From Flavobacteriales bacterium (lineage in GTDB: Bacteria; Bacteroidota; Bacteroidia; Flavobacteriales; Weeksellaceae): 64,000 bases of DNA. This document shows positions 19,220-29,059 of this stretch, one piece after another; within the stretch, counting starts at the first letter, position 1, and every line of letters begins with the position of its first letter. The translations under genes and the position numbers were made by a program. Below the pieces are notes generated by a model. The model had not been told where the DNA came from. It searched no databases and saw nothing but the letters and a program-made list of their open reading frames with translations. The DNA is taken from the NCBI GenBank assembly GCA_020635515.1, contig JACJZS010000002.1, forward strand, positions 1,040,001 through 1,104,000, given 5' to 3'.

Positions 19220-21788
19220 GAATTTTCTTTATATGATTTAACTTCATCAATGCTTCGATAGGAGTCAACACATCTATATCAACCTTAATTAGTTCTTCTC
19301 TAATCTGCTCTAAAACAGGATCATCTAGCTGAAAAAAGCTCAACTGCATATCTTCTTGAACCAGTGTTTTAGTATTATTTTTTAATGAATCTTTTGTTCT
19401 ATTTTTTTCTAATGTATCTAAAATCTCTTCCGCCCTATGAATAAGTTTAGATGGCATTCCTGCAAGTTTAGCTACATGAATACCAAAACTATGCTCACTT
19501 CCTCCTTCCACCAATTTACGAACAAACATAATAGTTCCGTTTACTTCTTTTATGCTTACGTTGTAGTTTTTTATTCTTTTAAAAATAGAACTCATTTCAT
19601 TAAGTTCATGATAATGCGTAGCAAAAAGAGTTAATGGTTTACTCGGATACTCATGCAAATATTCTGCAATTGCCCAAGCTATGGATACACCATCATACGT
19701 ACTCGTTCCTCTTCCTATCTCATCTAAAAGAATTAGAGAATTTTCCGATAAATTATTTATGATATTTGCTGTTTCATTCATTTCTACCATAAACGTCGAT
19801 TCTCCTTGCGAAAGATTATCAGATGCACCTACTCGTGTAAATATTTTATCTAAAACACCAAATTCTAATGACTTAGCAGAAACATAACTTCCTATTTGTG
19901 CCATGATTACCATAAGTGCCGTTTGACGAAGAAGTGCTGACTTCCCCGACATGTTAGGTCCCGTTATCATTAGGATTTGTTGTGAATTCTTGTTTATTTC
20001 AATGGAATTTGAAATGTAAGGCTCATCGACAGGTAACAACTTTTCGATTACGGGATGTCTACCATCTTGAATCACTATTTTGGGCGATTTGCTCAATTTT
20101 GGTCTTGTGTAATTATTTTCAATTGCTTTTTCTGAGAAACAAACCAATACATCTAATCGAGATATGACCTTTGCATTGTGTTGTAATTCTGCTATTTTGC
20201 CTAAAACCCTTACTAATAAATCTTTGTATAACTGAAACTCTAGTTGTGCAATTTTTTCTTCGGCACTAAGAATTTGTGTTTCATAATTTTTTAATTCTTC
20301 GGTAATATATCTCTCTGCATTTACAAGCGTTTGTTTTCGTATCCAACTCTCTGGAACCTTATCCTTATGTGTATTCCTAACTTCTATATAGTACCCGAAA
20401 ACAGAGTTAAAGTTAATTTTAAGACTCGGAATTTCCGTTTCCTCTATGAGTCTTTCCCTCATCTTTTCCAAAAAGTCCTTTCCGTTATAAAAGACATCAC
20501 GATAGCTATCCAATTCTGCATTTATATTTTCTGCAATTACATTTCCTTTTGAAATAGCTATTGGCAACTCTTTTTGCAAACTAGAATCAAGTAATTTTAA
20601 TAACTCCTCTTGATTGTAAAGTTCTCCTACTAATTTTTTTAGCTTTTTATTTTTAGATGTTACTTCACTAATTCTTTCTACCGCACGCAATGACTCTCGA
20701 ATCATTCCCAACTCTCTTGGATTAATCCTTTCTGAAGCTACTTTACCTAAAAGTCTTTCTAAATCAGCAATTTGTATAAGGTTTTCTAAAATTAAGCTTT
20801 TTATATCTTCATTGTCAAGTAGAAATTCAACCAAGTTTAACCTTCTTTCAATTACCTCTTTATTTTTTGATGGAAGAGAAATCCAATGCCTGAGCAATCT
20901 TCCTCCCATTGGTGTTTGTGTTGCGTCTAATACATCATAGAGAGAAGTTCCATTTCTTTGATTTGCATAAATCAATTCCAAATTTCTGATTGTGAAACTG
21001 TCCATCCACAAAAAATTATCGTCTTGAATTCTCTGAATTGACGTTATATGCGAAAGTAATTTATGATGTGTATCATCTACCAAATAAGAAAACAAAGCTC
21101 CCGAAGCTGTAATTCCATTTTTGAGTTCATCGACACCAAACCCTTTTAATGAATTTACCTGAAAATGCGAACACAACTTTTCGTATGCAAAATCATATTG
21201 AAATGCCCAATCCTCTAATAATGTTTTTGTACAATTATCTGAATTGATTAGCTCTTTATTTTTTCTCTGAATTAGAATTTCACTTGGATTATATGAGGAA
21301 ATTACATTCATTAGGTAATCCTTTTTTCCCTCAGAAACTAAAAACTCTCCTGTGGAAATATCTAAAAGTGCAAGTCCATAATTATTTTTTGATTCATGAA
21401 TTGCAAGAATATAATTGTTAGCTTTTCCATCTAATACTTGTTCGTTGAAAGTAACTCCTGGCGTAACTAACTCTGTAACACCTCGTTTTACTATTCCTTT
21501 TACTGTTTTTGGATCTTCTAACTGATCACAAATCGCAACTCGATTCCCACTTCTTACTAACTTAGGTAAATAGGTATCTATAGAATGATGTGGAAATCCC
21601 GCTAGCTCTATATGCGATGCCGAACCGTTTGCTCTTTTTGTGAGCGTAATATTTAAAATCTTGGAAACTCGAACAGCATCTTGACCAAATGTTTCGTAAA
21701 AATCCCCTACTCGAAACAGTAAAACCGCATCAGGATATTTTGCCTTGATTGAATTGTACTGTTTCATCAGTGGAGTTTCTTTCTTCAT
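19209..21788 (-). CDS. mutS: DNA mismatch repair protein MutS
   Basis: 859 aa, full length. The N-terminal mismatch-binding motif (LLFRVGDFYETFGQDA; the Phe-x-Glu is F27-Y28-E29) and the C-terminal ATPase are present, with Walker A TGPNMSGKSALLRQ, Walker B LILLDEIGRGTST and the FATHYHEL switch. It recognises mispairs in the cytoplasm and recruits MutL. It is followed closely by the tRNA promoter and preceded by rsmG 34 bases upstream, so rsmG-mutS may be co-transcribed. Confidence 0.98.
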   Translation of the reverse strand: MKKETPLMKQYNSIKAKYPDAVLLFRVGDFYETFGQDAVRVSKILNITLTKRANGSASHIELAGFPHHSIDTYLPKLVRSGNRVAICDQLEDPKTVKGIVKRGVTELVTPGVTFNEQVLDGKANNYILAIHESKNNYGLALLDISTGEFLVSEGKKDYLMNVISSYNPSEILIQRKNKELINSDNCTKTLLEDWAFQYDFAYEKLCSHFQVNSLKGFGVDELKNGITASGALFSYLVDDTHHKLLSHITSIQRIQDDNFLWMDSFTIRNLELIYANQRNGTSLYDVLDATQTPMGGRLLRHWISLPSKNKEVIERRLNLVEFLLDNEDIKSLILENLIQIADLERLLGKVASERINPRELGMIRESLRAVERISEVTSKNKKLKKLVGELYNQEELLKLLDSSLQKELPIAISKGNVIAENINAELDSYRDVFYNGKDFLEKMRERLIEETEIPSLKINFNSVFGYYIEVRNTHKDKVPESWIRKQTLVNAERYITEELKNYETQILSAEEKIAQLEFQLYKDLLVRVLGKIAELQHNAKVISRLDVLVCFSEKAIENNYTRPKLSKSPKIVIQDGRHPVIEKLLPVDEPYISNSIEINKNSQQILMITGPNMSGKSALLRQTALMVIMAQIGSYVSAKSLEFGVLDKIFTRVGASDNLSQGESTFMVEMNETANIINNLSENSLILLDEIGRGTSTYDGVSIAWAIAEYLHEYPSKPLTLFATHYHELNEMSSIFKRIKNYNVSIKEVNGTIMFVRKLVEGGSEHSFGIHVAKLAGMPSKLIHRAEEILDTLEKNRTKDSLKNNTKTLVQEDMQLSFFQLDDPVLEQIREELIKVDIDVLTPIEALMKLNHIKKILGK

Positions 21789-21821
21789 CTTATCTTTTTT
21801 AGAAATTCAAAACTACAATTT

Positions 21822-22442
21822 TTAACTGAACGGAATGTAAACTACTTTTTTGGTTTCAAAAAACTCTTCGGAATAAAAATTAGAAATTTCGTACAATCTT
21901 GCATTAGAAAAATGCTGAAGTTCCTCAGTTAAATCTCCTCCTTTTAAATATAAAATCCCATTTTTCAAAATATTAAAAGATTCTTTTCTAAATGAATTTT
22001 GAATCCATTGTGTAAATGCGTCCATCTTGGTAACAGCTCTACTCACAACAAAATCAAACTTCTTATCTATCTTTTCTGCTCTACTATTAATCGGACTCAC
22101 ATTTTTTAAATTCAACTCTTCCGTCACATTTTCTACTACGGTTATCTTTTTTCCGATAGAATCTACAAGCGTAAATTGACATTCTGGAAATAAAATTGCA
22201 AGCGGAATCCCTGGAAATCCTCCTCCAGTACCTACATCTAAGATTTGAGTTTTTGGTTTAAATGAAATTACTTTTGCTATGGCAAGTGAATGTAACACGT
22301 GTTTTTCGTAAAAAGAATCCATATCTTTTCTAGAAATTACATTTATTTTTTCGTTCCAATCGGAGTATAAATCATAAAGCCTAGAAAGTTGCTCTTTTTG
22401 AAGTGTAGTTAAATTAGGGAAGTATGATAAAATTTGAGTCAT
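21822..22442 (-). CDS. rsmG: 16S rRNA (guanine527-N7)-methyltransferase
   Basis: About 206 aa from the Met at 22442, which gives the usual RsmG N-terminus (ILSYFPNLT); the frame also opens 48 bases upstream at 22490. Family signatures present: DWNEKINVISRKD near residue 30 and SAM-binding ILDVGTGGGFPGIPLAI near 70, then VVSRAVTKMDAF. It methylates G527 of 16S rRNA. It is also known as GidB, the frequent origin-proximal partner of mnmG/gidA, although here the two are about 24 kb apart. Confidence 0.94.
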   Translation of the reverse strand: MTQILSYFPNLTTLQKEQLSRLYDLYSDWNEKINVISRKDMDSFYEKHVLHSLAIAKVISFKPKTQILDVGTGGGFPGIPLAILFPECQFTLVDSIGKKITVVENVTEELNLKNVSPINSRAEKIDKKFDFVVSRAVTKMDAFTQWIQNSFRKESFNILKNGILYLKGGDLTEELQHFSNARLYEISNFYSEEFFETKKVVYIPFS

Positions 22443-22581
22443 GTTGCCTTGATATTCTAAATGTAGAACATCAAAGGTACATTTTTTCACAAAATATGAA
22501 TCAAATTCACAACAATACTCTTTATTTTTTAATGTTAATTTTTAACAAAATGTTTGATTTTTGAAATATTAAATTAATTAA

Positions 22582-22613
22582 TTGATAGTTGTTCGTAATG
22601 TTTATTATTTTTG
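22582..22613 (+). promoter_or_regulatory. Possible promoter of the aminotransferase gene
   Basis: TTG (22582-22584), 21 bases, TATTTTTG (22606-22613). The -7 box is a full TANNTTTG match; the spacing is slightly long. A start near 22620 would leave about 10 bases before the chosen ATG at 22630, and rules out a translational start at 22582. Confidence 0.5.
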
Positions 22614-22629
22614 CGGAAAAATAAATACT

Positions 22630-23814
22630 ATGCAACAAGTATCCGATATTGTAAACCGTTTGAGTTATTCCAAAACTTTTGTGATGTCAAATAAAGCAAG
22701 AGATTTAAAAGCTCAAGGTGTAGATGTAATTAGTTTAACTCTTGGTGAACCAGATTTTGATGTTCCAGAATTTGTAAAAGAAGCAGCAAAAAAAGCAATT
22801 GACGAAGGTTACAATTCGTATACTGCTGTTCCTGGATATATAGAGCTAAGAGAAGCTATTGCAAAAAAATTAAAACGAGATAACAATCTTACTTATGCAC
22901 CTAATCAGATTGTAGTTTCTAATGGAGGAAAACAAAGTTTAATAAATGCTCTTATGGCATTGGTAAACGAAGGAGATGAAGTAATTGTTCCTGCTCCTTA
23001 TTGGGTTTCTTATTTTGAAATGGTAAAACTTGCAGGAGGAACTAATGTAGTAATCGAAACCAATGTAGAGAATAACTTCAAAATCACACCAGAACAATTA
23101 GAACAAGCAATTACTCCAAAAACTAAGGCATTTTTATTTAGTTCTCCTTGTAATCCATCGGGTTCTGCATATACAAGAGAAGAATTAGCAGGATTAGTTG
23201 AGGTATTTAAAAAATATCCTAATGTTATTATTATTTCTGACGAGATTTACGAATACATTAATTATAAATTCAAACACGTTTCTATAGCGGAATTCTCAGA
23301 AGTATTCGACCAAACAATAACCATAAACGGAATGTCTAAAGCATTTGCTATGACTGGTTGGAGAATAGGATACATGGCAGGACCAAAATGGATAACCGAC
23401 GCAGTAGATAAGCTACAAGGACAAATGACTTCAGGAGCAAACTGTATTGCACAGCGAGCATCTATTGTAGCACTAGAAGCAGACCCAAGTGAGATACAAT
23501 ACATGATAGAATCTTTCCACAAACGTAGAGATTTGGTATATGATTTACTACAAGATGTTCCTGGATTTAAAACGAATCTACCAGAAGGTGCATTTTATTT
23601 ATTCCCTGATGTTTCTTACTATTTTGGAAAAGAATTAAAAGGAACAAAAATAAATGATGCTGATGATTTTGCAATGTATCTTTTAGAAGAAGCTCATGTA
23701 GCAACAGTAGGTGGAGTTTCTTTTGGAGATAACAACTGTATTAGAATTTCGTATGCAGCAGCAGAAGATAAATTAATAGAAGCTATTAAAAGAATAAAAG
23801 AAGCCGTTTCCTAA
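22630..23814 (+). CDS. PLP-dependent aminotransferase, aspartate aminotransferase family (class I)
   Basis: 394 aa from the ATG at 22630; the frame is open from 22582, but the extra residues are unlike the family and overlap the promoter. Fold-type I signatures are present: NGGKQSL, SPCNPSGSAYT, the Schiff-base Lys in NGMSKAFAMTGWRIGY and the substrate-binding Arg in NCIRISYA. The closest role is aspartate:2-oxoglutarate aminotransferase (AatA type, Ib subfamily); other amino acids are possible. It is divergent from rsmG and ends in a strong terminator. Confidence 0.9.
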   Translation: MQQVSDIVNRLSYSKTFVMSNKARDLKAQGVDVISLTLGEPDFDVPEFVKEAAKKAIDEGYNSYTAVPGYIELREAIAKKLKRDNNLTYAPNQIVVSNGGKQSLINALMALVNEGDEVIVPAPYWVSYFEMVKLAGGTNVVIETNVENNFKITPEQLEQAITPKTKAFLFSSPCNPSGSAYTREELAGLVEVFKKYPNVIIISDEIYEYINYKFKHVSIAEFSEVFDQTITINGMSKAFAMTGWRIGYMAGPKWITDAVDKLQGQMTSGANCIAQRASIVALEADPSEIQYMIESFHKRRDLVYDLLQDVPGFKTNLPEGAFYLFPDVSYYFGKELKGTKINDADDFAMYLLEEAHVATVGGVSFGDNNCIRISYAAAEDKLIEAIKRIKEAVS

Positions 23815-23836
23815 ACAAAACTTCTTAATTTTATTT

Positions 23837-23880
23837 AAAAACTTAAAAACGCTCAGAATTCTGAGCGTTTTTAAGTTTTT
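23837..23880 (+). terminator. Terminator after the aminotransferase gene
   Basis: A 44-base perfect inverted repeat with no unpaired centre except what the hairpin turn requires; its core is GCTCAGAATTCTGAGC, flanked by A-runs and T-runs. It can work in both directions, as the next gene is convergent. Confidence 0.88.
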
Positions 23881-23883
23881 ACC

Positions 23884-23911
23884 GATGCTTCGACGTAACT
23901 CAGCATGACAA
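23884..23911. repeat. Possible copy of a dispersed intergenic repeat
   Basis: GATGCTTCGACGTAACTCAG at 23884-23903, followed by CATGACAAAG, resembles the short element (GATGCTTCGAC...CTCAGCATGACA) seen scattered between genes in many Bacteroidota chromosomes. The internal TCGACGTAACTC deviates, so it looks like a decayed copy. It is the only copy I notice here. Confidence 0.4.
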
Positions 23912-23924
23912 AGGGATTGTATTA

Positions 23925-24221
23925 TTAAAAAGATTGTAAAAGAGTTAGGTTTTTACAACTGATGGACTCTTGTTTATAACATGCATACCATTCAGGAGCA
24001 TTAGGGATATTTATCATTTCTTTTTCGGCATTTTGGGCATCTTCTTGTGATTCCCAATACACAATATCTGTAAAACTCCCATCTTTATTGGTGTGGATTT
24101 CCCATTTTATAAATCCTGGTAATTTTGACATCCAATCGGTTATAATTTGATTTGCAACTTGTAATAAATGCTCTTGGGTAATGTTTTCTGCTAATTCATA
24201 GCTGATAATATCTCTATACAT
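23925..24221 (-). CDS. Small ABM/dimeric alpha-beta-barrel-like protein
   Basis: 98 aa. The beta-alpha-beta layout, with a conserved-looking strand FIKWEIHTNKDGSFTDIVYW and following helix, resembles the dimeric ferredoxin-like alpha/beta barrel of antibiotic-biosynthesis-monooxygenase-like proteins. There is no signal peptide. The fold assignment is tentative and the substrate unknown. It is convergent with the aminotransferase gene. Confidence 0.65.
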   Translation of the reverse strand: MYRDIISYELAENITQEHLLQVANQIITDWMSKLPGFIKWEIHTNKDGSFTDIVYWESQEDAQNAEKEMINIPNAPEWYACYKQESISCKNLTLLQSF

Positions 24222-24263
24222 ACGTTTGTTTTAATTAACTCAAATATAAGTAATTATCTATTA

Positions 24264-25175
24264 TCACTTTATTTTTTTACTGCTTTTATAATACTTAATT
24301 CCAAAATAAAGTGAAATACCAATGATTATAAACAACCAAAGATGAGAGAGAAGTAGAAGAAAATCTAAAAACATATAATATCCTAACGAAATATTTTCTT
24401 TCATAGAATACATAAAAGATTCTCTATAATCATTATAAACCTCTACATTAGGAATAGTTGACTGTGTTACTTTCTCATTTTCATAAATATAAAGCAAAAT
24501 TTCACTCATTTTCACCTCGTCAATAAGTTTGGATTTTGCCACCGAACTATAACTTTTCTCGGATTTAAGTTGCTTTAACTCATTAATTGCGTTTACTTCA
24601 TCAGGAAGTTTTCCTCCTTTTTTGAGTGAAGTATCTATTTTTTGAGTGATTTCATCGTTATTTTTAGTTTGAAGTTTAGATAATTCAAAGTCGAATGTAA
24701 GTTCTTCTGCATCTAAATTTCTATAATTTAAAAACTCAATTTCTGATTCTAGAGAAAGTAAAAATTCAGCTAATCTATGTTGTGGAACTTTACACCTAAT
24801 TTCAGCATTAACCATCGTTTTTCTTACCTTGTTTGCACTATCTCTATTAATCGGTATTATTTTGGAATCTAAAACAGAAGTATTTAAGTGACTTTTCGTT
24901 ACAAATCCTTTGAGTTTTGATATTTTAGTTTCTATATTTTTTGTTGATTGGTATACATTCTGTACTTGAAATTTAAGCTCTCCTGTCTTTTTAAACTTAC
25001 GAACTGAATCTTGATATGAGGCTAATGATGAGCTTAGTGGAGATTCATAACTTTCTGTACTTTCTACTACCACTTCACCATCTCCATAATAATCAGGTGA
25101 TGTAGCCGATGCCGTTTTTTCGCAAGAAAAAAGTAATGCTAATGTAAAAATTGTGACATAAAAAATTGCTTTCAT
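24264..25175 (-). CDS. DUF4349-type lipoprotein with C-terminal membrane anchor
   Basis: 303 aa. Lipobox LLFSC (Cys about 18). A periplasmic domain with tandem alpha/beta units follows (FKKTGELKFQVQNV, then VNAEIRCKVPQHRLAEFL), then a long helical stretch and one membrane helix (about 268-292) with a short basic tail (YYKSSKKIK). This matches the DUF4349 layout. It is therefore anchored at both ends, by lipid and by helix, unless the N-terminal signal acts only as an ordinary leader. No known biochemical role. Confidence 0.75.
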   Translation of the reverse strand: MKAIFYVTIFTLALLFSCEKTASATSPDYYGDGEVVVESTESYESPLSSSLASYQDSVRKFKKTGELKFQVQNVYQSTKNIETKISKLKGFVTKSHLNTSVLDSKIIPINRDSANKVRKTMVNAEIRCKVPQHRLAEFLLSLESEIEFLNYRNLDAEELTFDFELSKLQTKNNDEITQKIDTSLKKGGKLPDEVNAINELKQLKSEKSYSSVAKSKLIDEVKMSEILLYIYENEKVTQSTIPNVEVYNDYRESFMYSMKENISLGYYMFLDFLLLLSHLWLFIIIGISLYFGIKYYKSSKKIK

Positions 25176-25343
25176 AACATTTGGTTTTAAAGATTATGAA
25201 AGCAAATCTAACTGAAGTATCAACTGAATGATTAAATCTCTATTGAATTATCCTTGAATATGAATTGTTTTATGATTGTATAAAAATTTATTTGTATTTC
25301 TATTTTACAAAATACTAATAATCAAAAATTTAAATGTTAAAAT

Positions 25344-27809
25344 TTAATTCATTTCTAATAATGCTTTTTCTATGATTGAAATCTGATTTTTTATAGATTC
25401 ATTTACAGGAAGCATCTTTTTAAGCTCTAAACCTTGTTCTAAAATAGATTTTACAACTGCTTCGGAACCATACTTTTTGGCTTGCGGATAAATCTGAGAA
25501 AAAGAGTCTACTGCTTTTTGAGTTGCTTCTGGACTATCTGTGCTAAAAATCCATTCAAACCCTTGTCTAAATATCATCGATTTTGCACGATTACTCATAT
25601 ATGGAAACATAGGGACTTCTTTAGCAATTACTGGCATTTTTTCTGTTATCTTTTCCTTAATGATTATTTCTGAAATATTATCAACAAAAGAATCCGATTG
25701 AATTTCTTTATCATTTAAATTTTTAACTATTTCTATTGCTTGTAGTTTATCTATTTTGTATAAAGCTAAAATAGATGTAGACTTTACAGCATCGGATTTG
25801 CTTTTAACTCCTTCCACATAAATATCTTTAAAGTCTGCCATATCTGAATCTGCTTTCTGAATTGCCTTTAATGCAGCGGAACGAACAATTGTTTTTTCAT
25901 CATTTAATGCAATCTTCTTTAAGGTTTCTAAAGCTTTCTTTTTTACTTTTGGATAATTAGGCTCTAGTTTTTCTATCGCATATTTTCTCAATCCATAGTA
26001 CTTATCATTACACGCTAACAATAAAGCATCTAAGGCATCATCTTTTGCAGTGTGATACATTGCTACTTTATCTATTGCTTCCCGTCTATCCATGTATTCT
26101 GGTGCGTTTTTAAGCTGGAAAATATATTGTTCTACGGTTTTATCATCAGTAATTTCAGAAAGAAGGACATGGTCTGCATTTACATTAATTAAGTCTGGTT
26201 TTGTTGTAATTGGTAATTCTACAACATAATTTTTTTGTTTCGGAATCCAAACGTTATGTCGCTTTTTAGTTCCGTTCTCATACACATCAATCGCAAAAGG
26301 AAACTGAAAAAGAGGTTCTTGAGTTTGTATTATTGAAACTTTTGCTTTTTTATTAGCTTCATCTATCTCGTATGCAATTTCAAGTTTTGGGTGTCCGTTG
26401 GAATAGTACCACTGATTAAAAAACCAGTTTAAATCTTTTCCTGAAACTTCTTCTAAGGCAAGTCTTAAATTATGTGCTTCGGCAGATTTATATTGATTTT
26501 GGGTTAGATATAAATTTAATCCTGTAAAAAAAGCATCATCACCAAGATAGTTTCTTAGCATATGAAGAATGTATCCACCTTTGTTATACGAAACTGAGTC
26601 AAATACATCTTCTTTGTTTCCAAAGTTAAAGCGAACAAGATGTTTGTCGAAATTTTTTCCTTTTAAATAACCTTCTATATCTTCGTTTTTATGTTCTTCT
26701 GCATGGTCTTTTCCATATCTATGTTCTCTCCATAAATATTCAGAATAGTTTGCAAAAGATTCGTTTACAGTAAGGTTTGACCAACTTTCGGTAGTAACTA
26801 AATCTCCAAACCAATGATGGAACAGTTCGTGTGCAATTACATCTTCCCAAACATTTTCATCAACCAGCTGTCCTGATTTTTGGTACGCATTTTCTGCATG
26901 AACTACAGCGGTAGTATTTTCCATAGCACCACTTACATAATCTCTACATACAATTTGAGAATATTTATTCCAAGGAAAAGGATAGTTTAATCTTTCAGAA
27001 AAGAAAGAAATCATTTCTGGTGTTTCTCCAAAAATTTGCTTTGCATACGGCTCATATTCTTTTTCTACATAATAGTTTACCGGAATATCTTTCCATTTAT
27101 CTTCTATAATCGAATATTCTCCTATTCCCATAAAAAATAAATACGGAGCGTGCTTTTTATCAAACTTCCAGTAATCAGAACGCGTTCCGTCTGAATTATT
27201 TTTAGATGAAATTAATTTTCCATTAGATAGTGTAGTATATTTACTAGGAACTGTAATGGTAATTTCTTCCGAAGTTTTTTGGTTGGGTTTGTCTATAGTC
27301 GGAAACCAACAACTGCTGGATTCTGTTTCTCCTTGTGTCCAAACTTGAGTTGGCTTATTGGGATCTTCATCTCTAGGATCTATAAAATACAATCCTTTTG
27401 CTTGTGTAATAGCTGCACTTCCTTGCTGTTTTACTTCATTAGGACGAGCAGTATACTTTATATAAACCGTATATTCTTCACTTCTTTTATACTTTTTATC
27501 TAAAAGGATAAAAATACTATCATTCTTGTAATCAAATTTTAGGTTTTTGTTTTGTCCATCTTTTACAAGAGCTACATCGTGAATTAGCATTCCTTTAGCA
27601 TCTAAAGTAAGTGAATCTGTTGGGTAAAAATAAGGACTTGCCGTAATCCATTCTTCTCCGTAGAGTTGTTCTTTTTGGAAATCGGGTTTTACTTTTAGTT
27701 TGGTATGCTGTAATCGGGTTTTTATGGTTGCTGACGGATTATAAACCTCTTGCTGAGCATAGAAAGCTGTAGAAATTAAGCAAAAGGTAATTAAAAAAAT
27801 ATTTTTCAT
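25344..27809 (-). CDS. Secreted M1 family aminopeptidase
   Basis: 821 aa. Signal peptide 1-19 (cleavage near FYAQQ). M1 signatures: exopeptidase motif GAMEN 294-298, zinc site HELFH 327-331 with the third ligand Glu350 in NESFANYSE, and the downstream catalytic Tyr region (FDSVSYNKGGYILH). The C-terminal 250 residues are HEAT-like helical repeats, as in M1 enzymes. It removes N-terminal residues from peptides in the periplasm or outside the cell. No T9SS tail is present, so it probably stays periplasmic. Confidence 0.93.
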   Translation of the reverse strand: MKNIFLITFCLISTAFYAQQEVYNPSATIKTRLQHTKLKVKPDFQKEQLYGEEWITASPYFYPTDSLTLDAKGMLIHDVALVKDGQNKNLKFDYKNDSIFILLDKKYKRSEEYTVYIKYTARPNEVKQQGSAAITQAKGLYFIDPRDEDPNKPTQVWTQGETESSSCWFPTIDKPNQKTSEEITITVPSKYTTLSNGKLISSKNNSDGTRSDYWKFDKKHAPYLFFMGIGEYSIIEDKWKDIPVNYYVEKEYEPYAKQIFGETPEMISFFSERLNYPFPWNKYSQIVCRDYVSGAMENTTAVVHAENAYQKSGQLVDENVWEDVIAHELFHHWFGDLVTTESWSNLTVNESFANYSEYLWREHRYGKDHAEEHKNEDIEGYLKGKNFDKHLVRFNFGNKEDVFDSVSYNKGGYILHMLRNYLGDDAFFTGLNLYLTQNQYKSAEAHNLRLALEEVSGKDLNWFFNQWYYSNGHPKLEIAYEIDEANKKAKVSIIQTQEPLFQFPFAIDVYENGTKKRHNVWIPKQKNYVVELPITTKPDLINVNADHVLLSEITDDKTVEQYIFQLKNAPEYMDRREAIDKVAMYHTAKDDALDALLLACNDKYYGLRKYAIEKLEPNYPKVKKKALETLKKIALNDEKTIVRSAALKAIQKADSDMADFKDIYVEGVKSKSDAVKSTSILALYKIDKLQAIEIVKNLNDKEIQSDSFVDNISEIIIKEKITEKMPVIAKEVPMFPYMSNRAKSMIFRQGFEWIFSTDSPEATQKAVDSFSQIYPQAKKYGSEAVVKSILEQGLELKKMLPVNESIKNQISIIEKALLEMN

Positions 27810-27897
27810 TTATGGTACTTTTAATTCATACAAAGATAAATTATTTGGAGAAATCGTATAACGGTTTAAGAAATAATTAACGTAATTGAAACCTAGT

Positions 27898-28980
27898 TTA
27901 ACGGAAAATACTTAATAATTTCTCTTCTTGATTTTCCCAACAATATTTTTGTTTTGCTTTTTTAAGGTTTTGAAGATAATTTATTTTATCCGTAGAAAGT
28001 AGTTCTTTTATTTTAGATTCAATTTCTTTTATATCATGATTTTTGATACAGATTCCTATATCATTATCTTCTATAATTGATTTAATTTCAGGCATATAAG
28101 TTCCTAGAATAGGTATTTCTGCATGAATGTAATCAAATAGCTTATTCGGAAGAGCAAAATAGTAGCTTTTCCCTGCGTTTTCCTCTAGACTCAACCCAAG
28201 TTCCGCTTGAGGTGTTATTTCTCTTAGTTTTTCTGGTGTTACATTTCCATAAAAGAATACTTTATGATTTAATTTTTTATCTATTACTAGCTTTTTGTAT
28301 TCGTTTAGCATCGGACCATCTCCTGCTATAATTAAATCAACGTCATCTATTGATTGCATTGCTAAAATCATTTTATCGATACCGCGAAAAGGATTAATTG
28401 CTCCTTGATAAATTATAAATTTTCTGTGATGAGTTTGAGGTTGATTTTGAATTGCATATGTTTTAGGAACATTTCTAATAACTTCTGCATTAATATTATA
28501 CAACTTGTAATATTCATTTTTAATTCCATCACTGACGGTAATTACTTTTTTTAATTTTGGCAGAATTGAACGTTCAATTAATTGCCATATTTTCTGAGAA
28601 AACCTTCCTTGTACAGCTGGTAATTCAGAAAAATATTCATGTGAATCAAAAACCAAATCTAATTTTTTAATTTTTGAAATAAGATAATTAGGAAGTAATG
28701 TGTCCAAATCATTAGCTAATAAAATGTCTCTTTTTTTTGCATTCAACAACAAGTAAAAAAAGAGTTTCAAATTAAATTCGGCATACAAAAAAAAAGTTTT
28801 CTGAAAAAACACAGGAATTCTATGAACAAAATACTTTCGTTTGCATTCTGGGATTCCTCTCAATGTATTTCCAATAAGTACTAATTCATATCCTTCTGAA
28901 TACAAGGTATTGCATACTTTTTGTACTCTTTGGTCGTAGGTTAAATTATTATTTACAGAAACAACAATGCGTTTTTTCAT
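27898..28980 (-). CDS. Glycosyltransferase, GT-B fold (GT4-like)
   Basis: 360 aa. N-terminal acceptor domain opening with VVSVNNNLTYDQRVQKVCNT, typical of Bacteroidota GT4-like enzymes; C-terminal donor domain with YQGAINPFRGIDKMI, DLIIAGDGP and the EX7E-like segment around LGLSLEENAGKSYYFALPNKLFD. It transfers a sugar in surface polysaccharide or glycan synthesis; donor and acceptor are unknown. It is divergent from gtrA, which also suggests an envelope-glycan role. Confidence 0.85.
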   Translation of the reverse strand: MKKRIVVSVNNNLTYDQRVQKVCNTLYSEGYELVLIGNTLRGIPECKRKYFVHRIPVFFQKTFFLYAEFNLKLFFYLLLNAKKRDILLANDLDTLLPNYLISKIKKLDLVFDSHEYFSELPAVQGRFSQKIWQLIERSILPKLKKVITVSDGIKNEYYKLYNINAEVIRNVPKTYAIQNQPQTHHRKFIIYQGAINPFRGIDKMILAMQSIDDVDLIIAGDGPMLNEYKKLVIDKKLNHKVFFYGNVTPEKLREITPQAELGLSLEENAGKSYYFALPNKLFDYIHAEIPILGTYMPEIKSIIEDNDIGICIKNHDIKEIESKIKELLSTDKINYLQNLKKAKQKYCWENQEEKLLSIFR

Positions 28981-29028
28981 AGTTAAACAAAAAAGTATAC
29001 AAATTTAGTTATATGCTGAGATTTATTG

Positions 29029-29036
29029 TAATTTTG
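29029..29036 (+). promoter_or_regulatory. Probable -7 element upstream of gtrA
   Basis: TAATTTTG, an exact TANNTTTG match, 23 bases before the TTG start. No clear -33 TTG lies 19-21 bases upstream. Confidence 0.45.
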
Positions 29037-29059
29037 CCTCGCATAAATAAAGAAAGAAA

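Noticed and set aside
22294..22303. AACACGTGTT, a CACGTG-centred palindrome that could be a further parS site
   Set aside because: The flanks do not match the GTTNCACGTGAAAC core, and it lies inside rsmG coding sequence.
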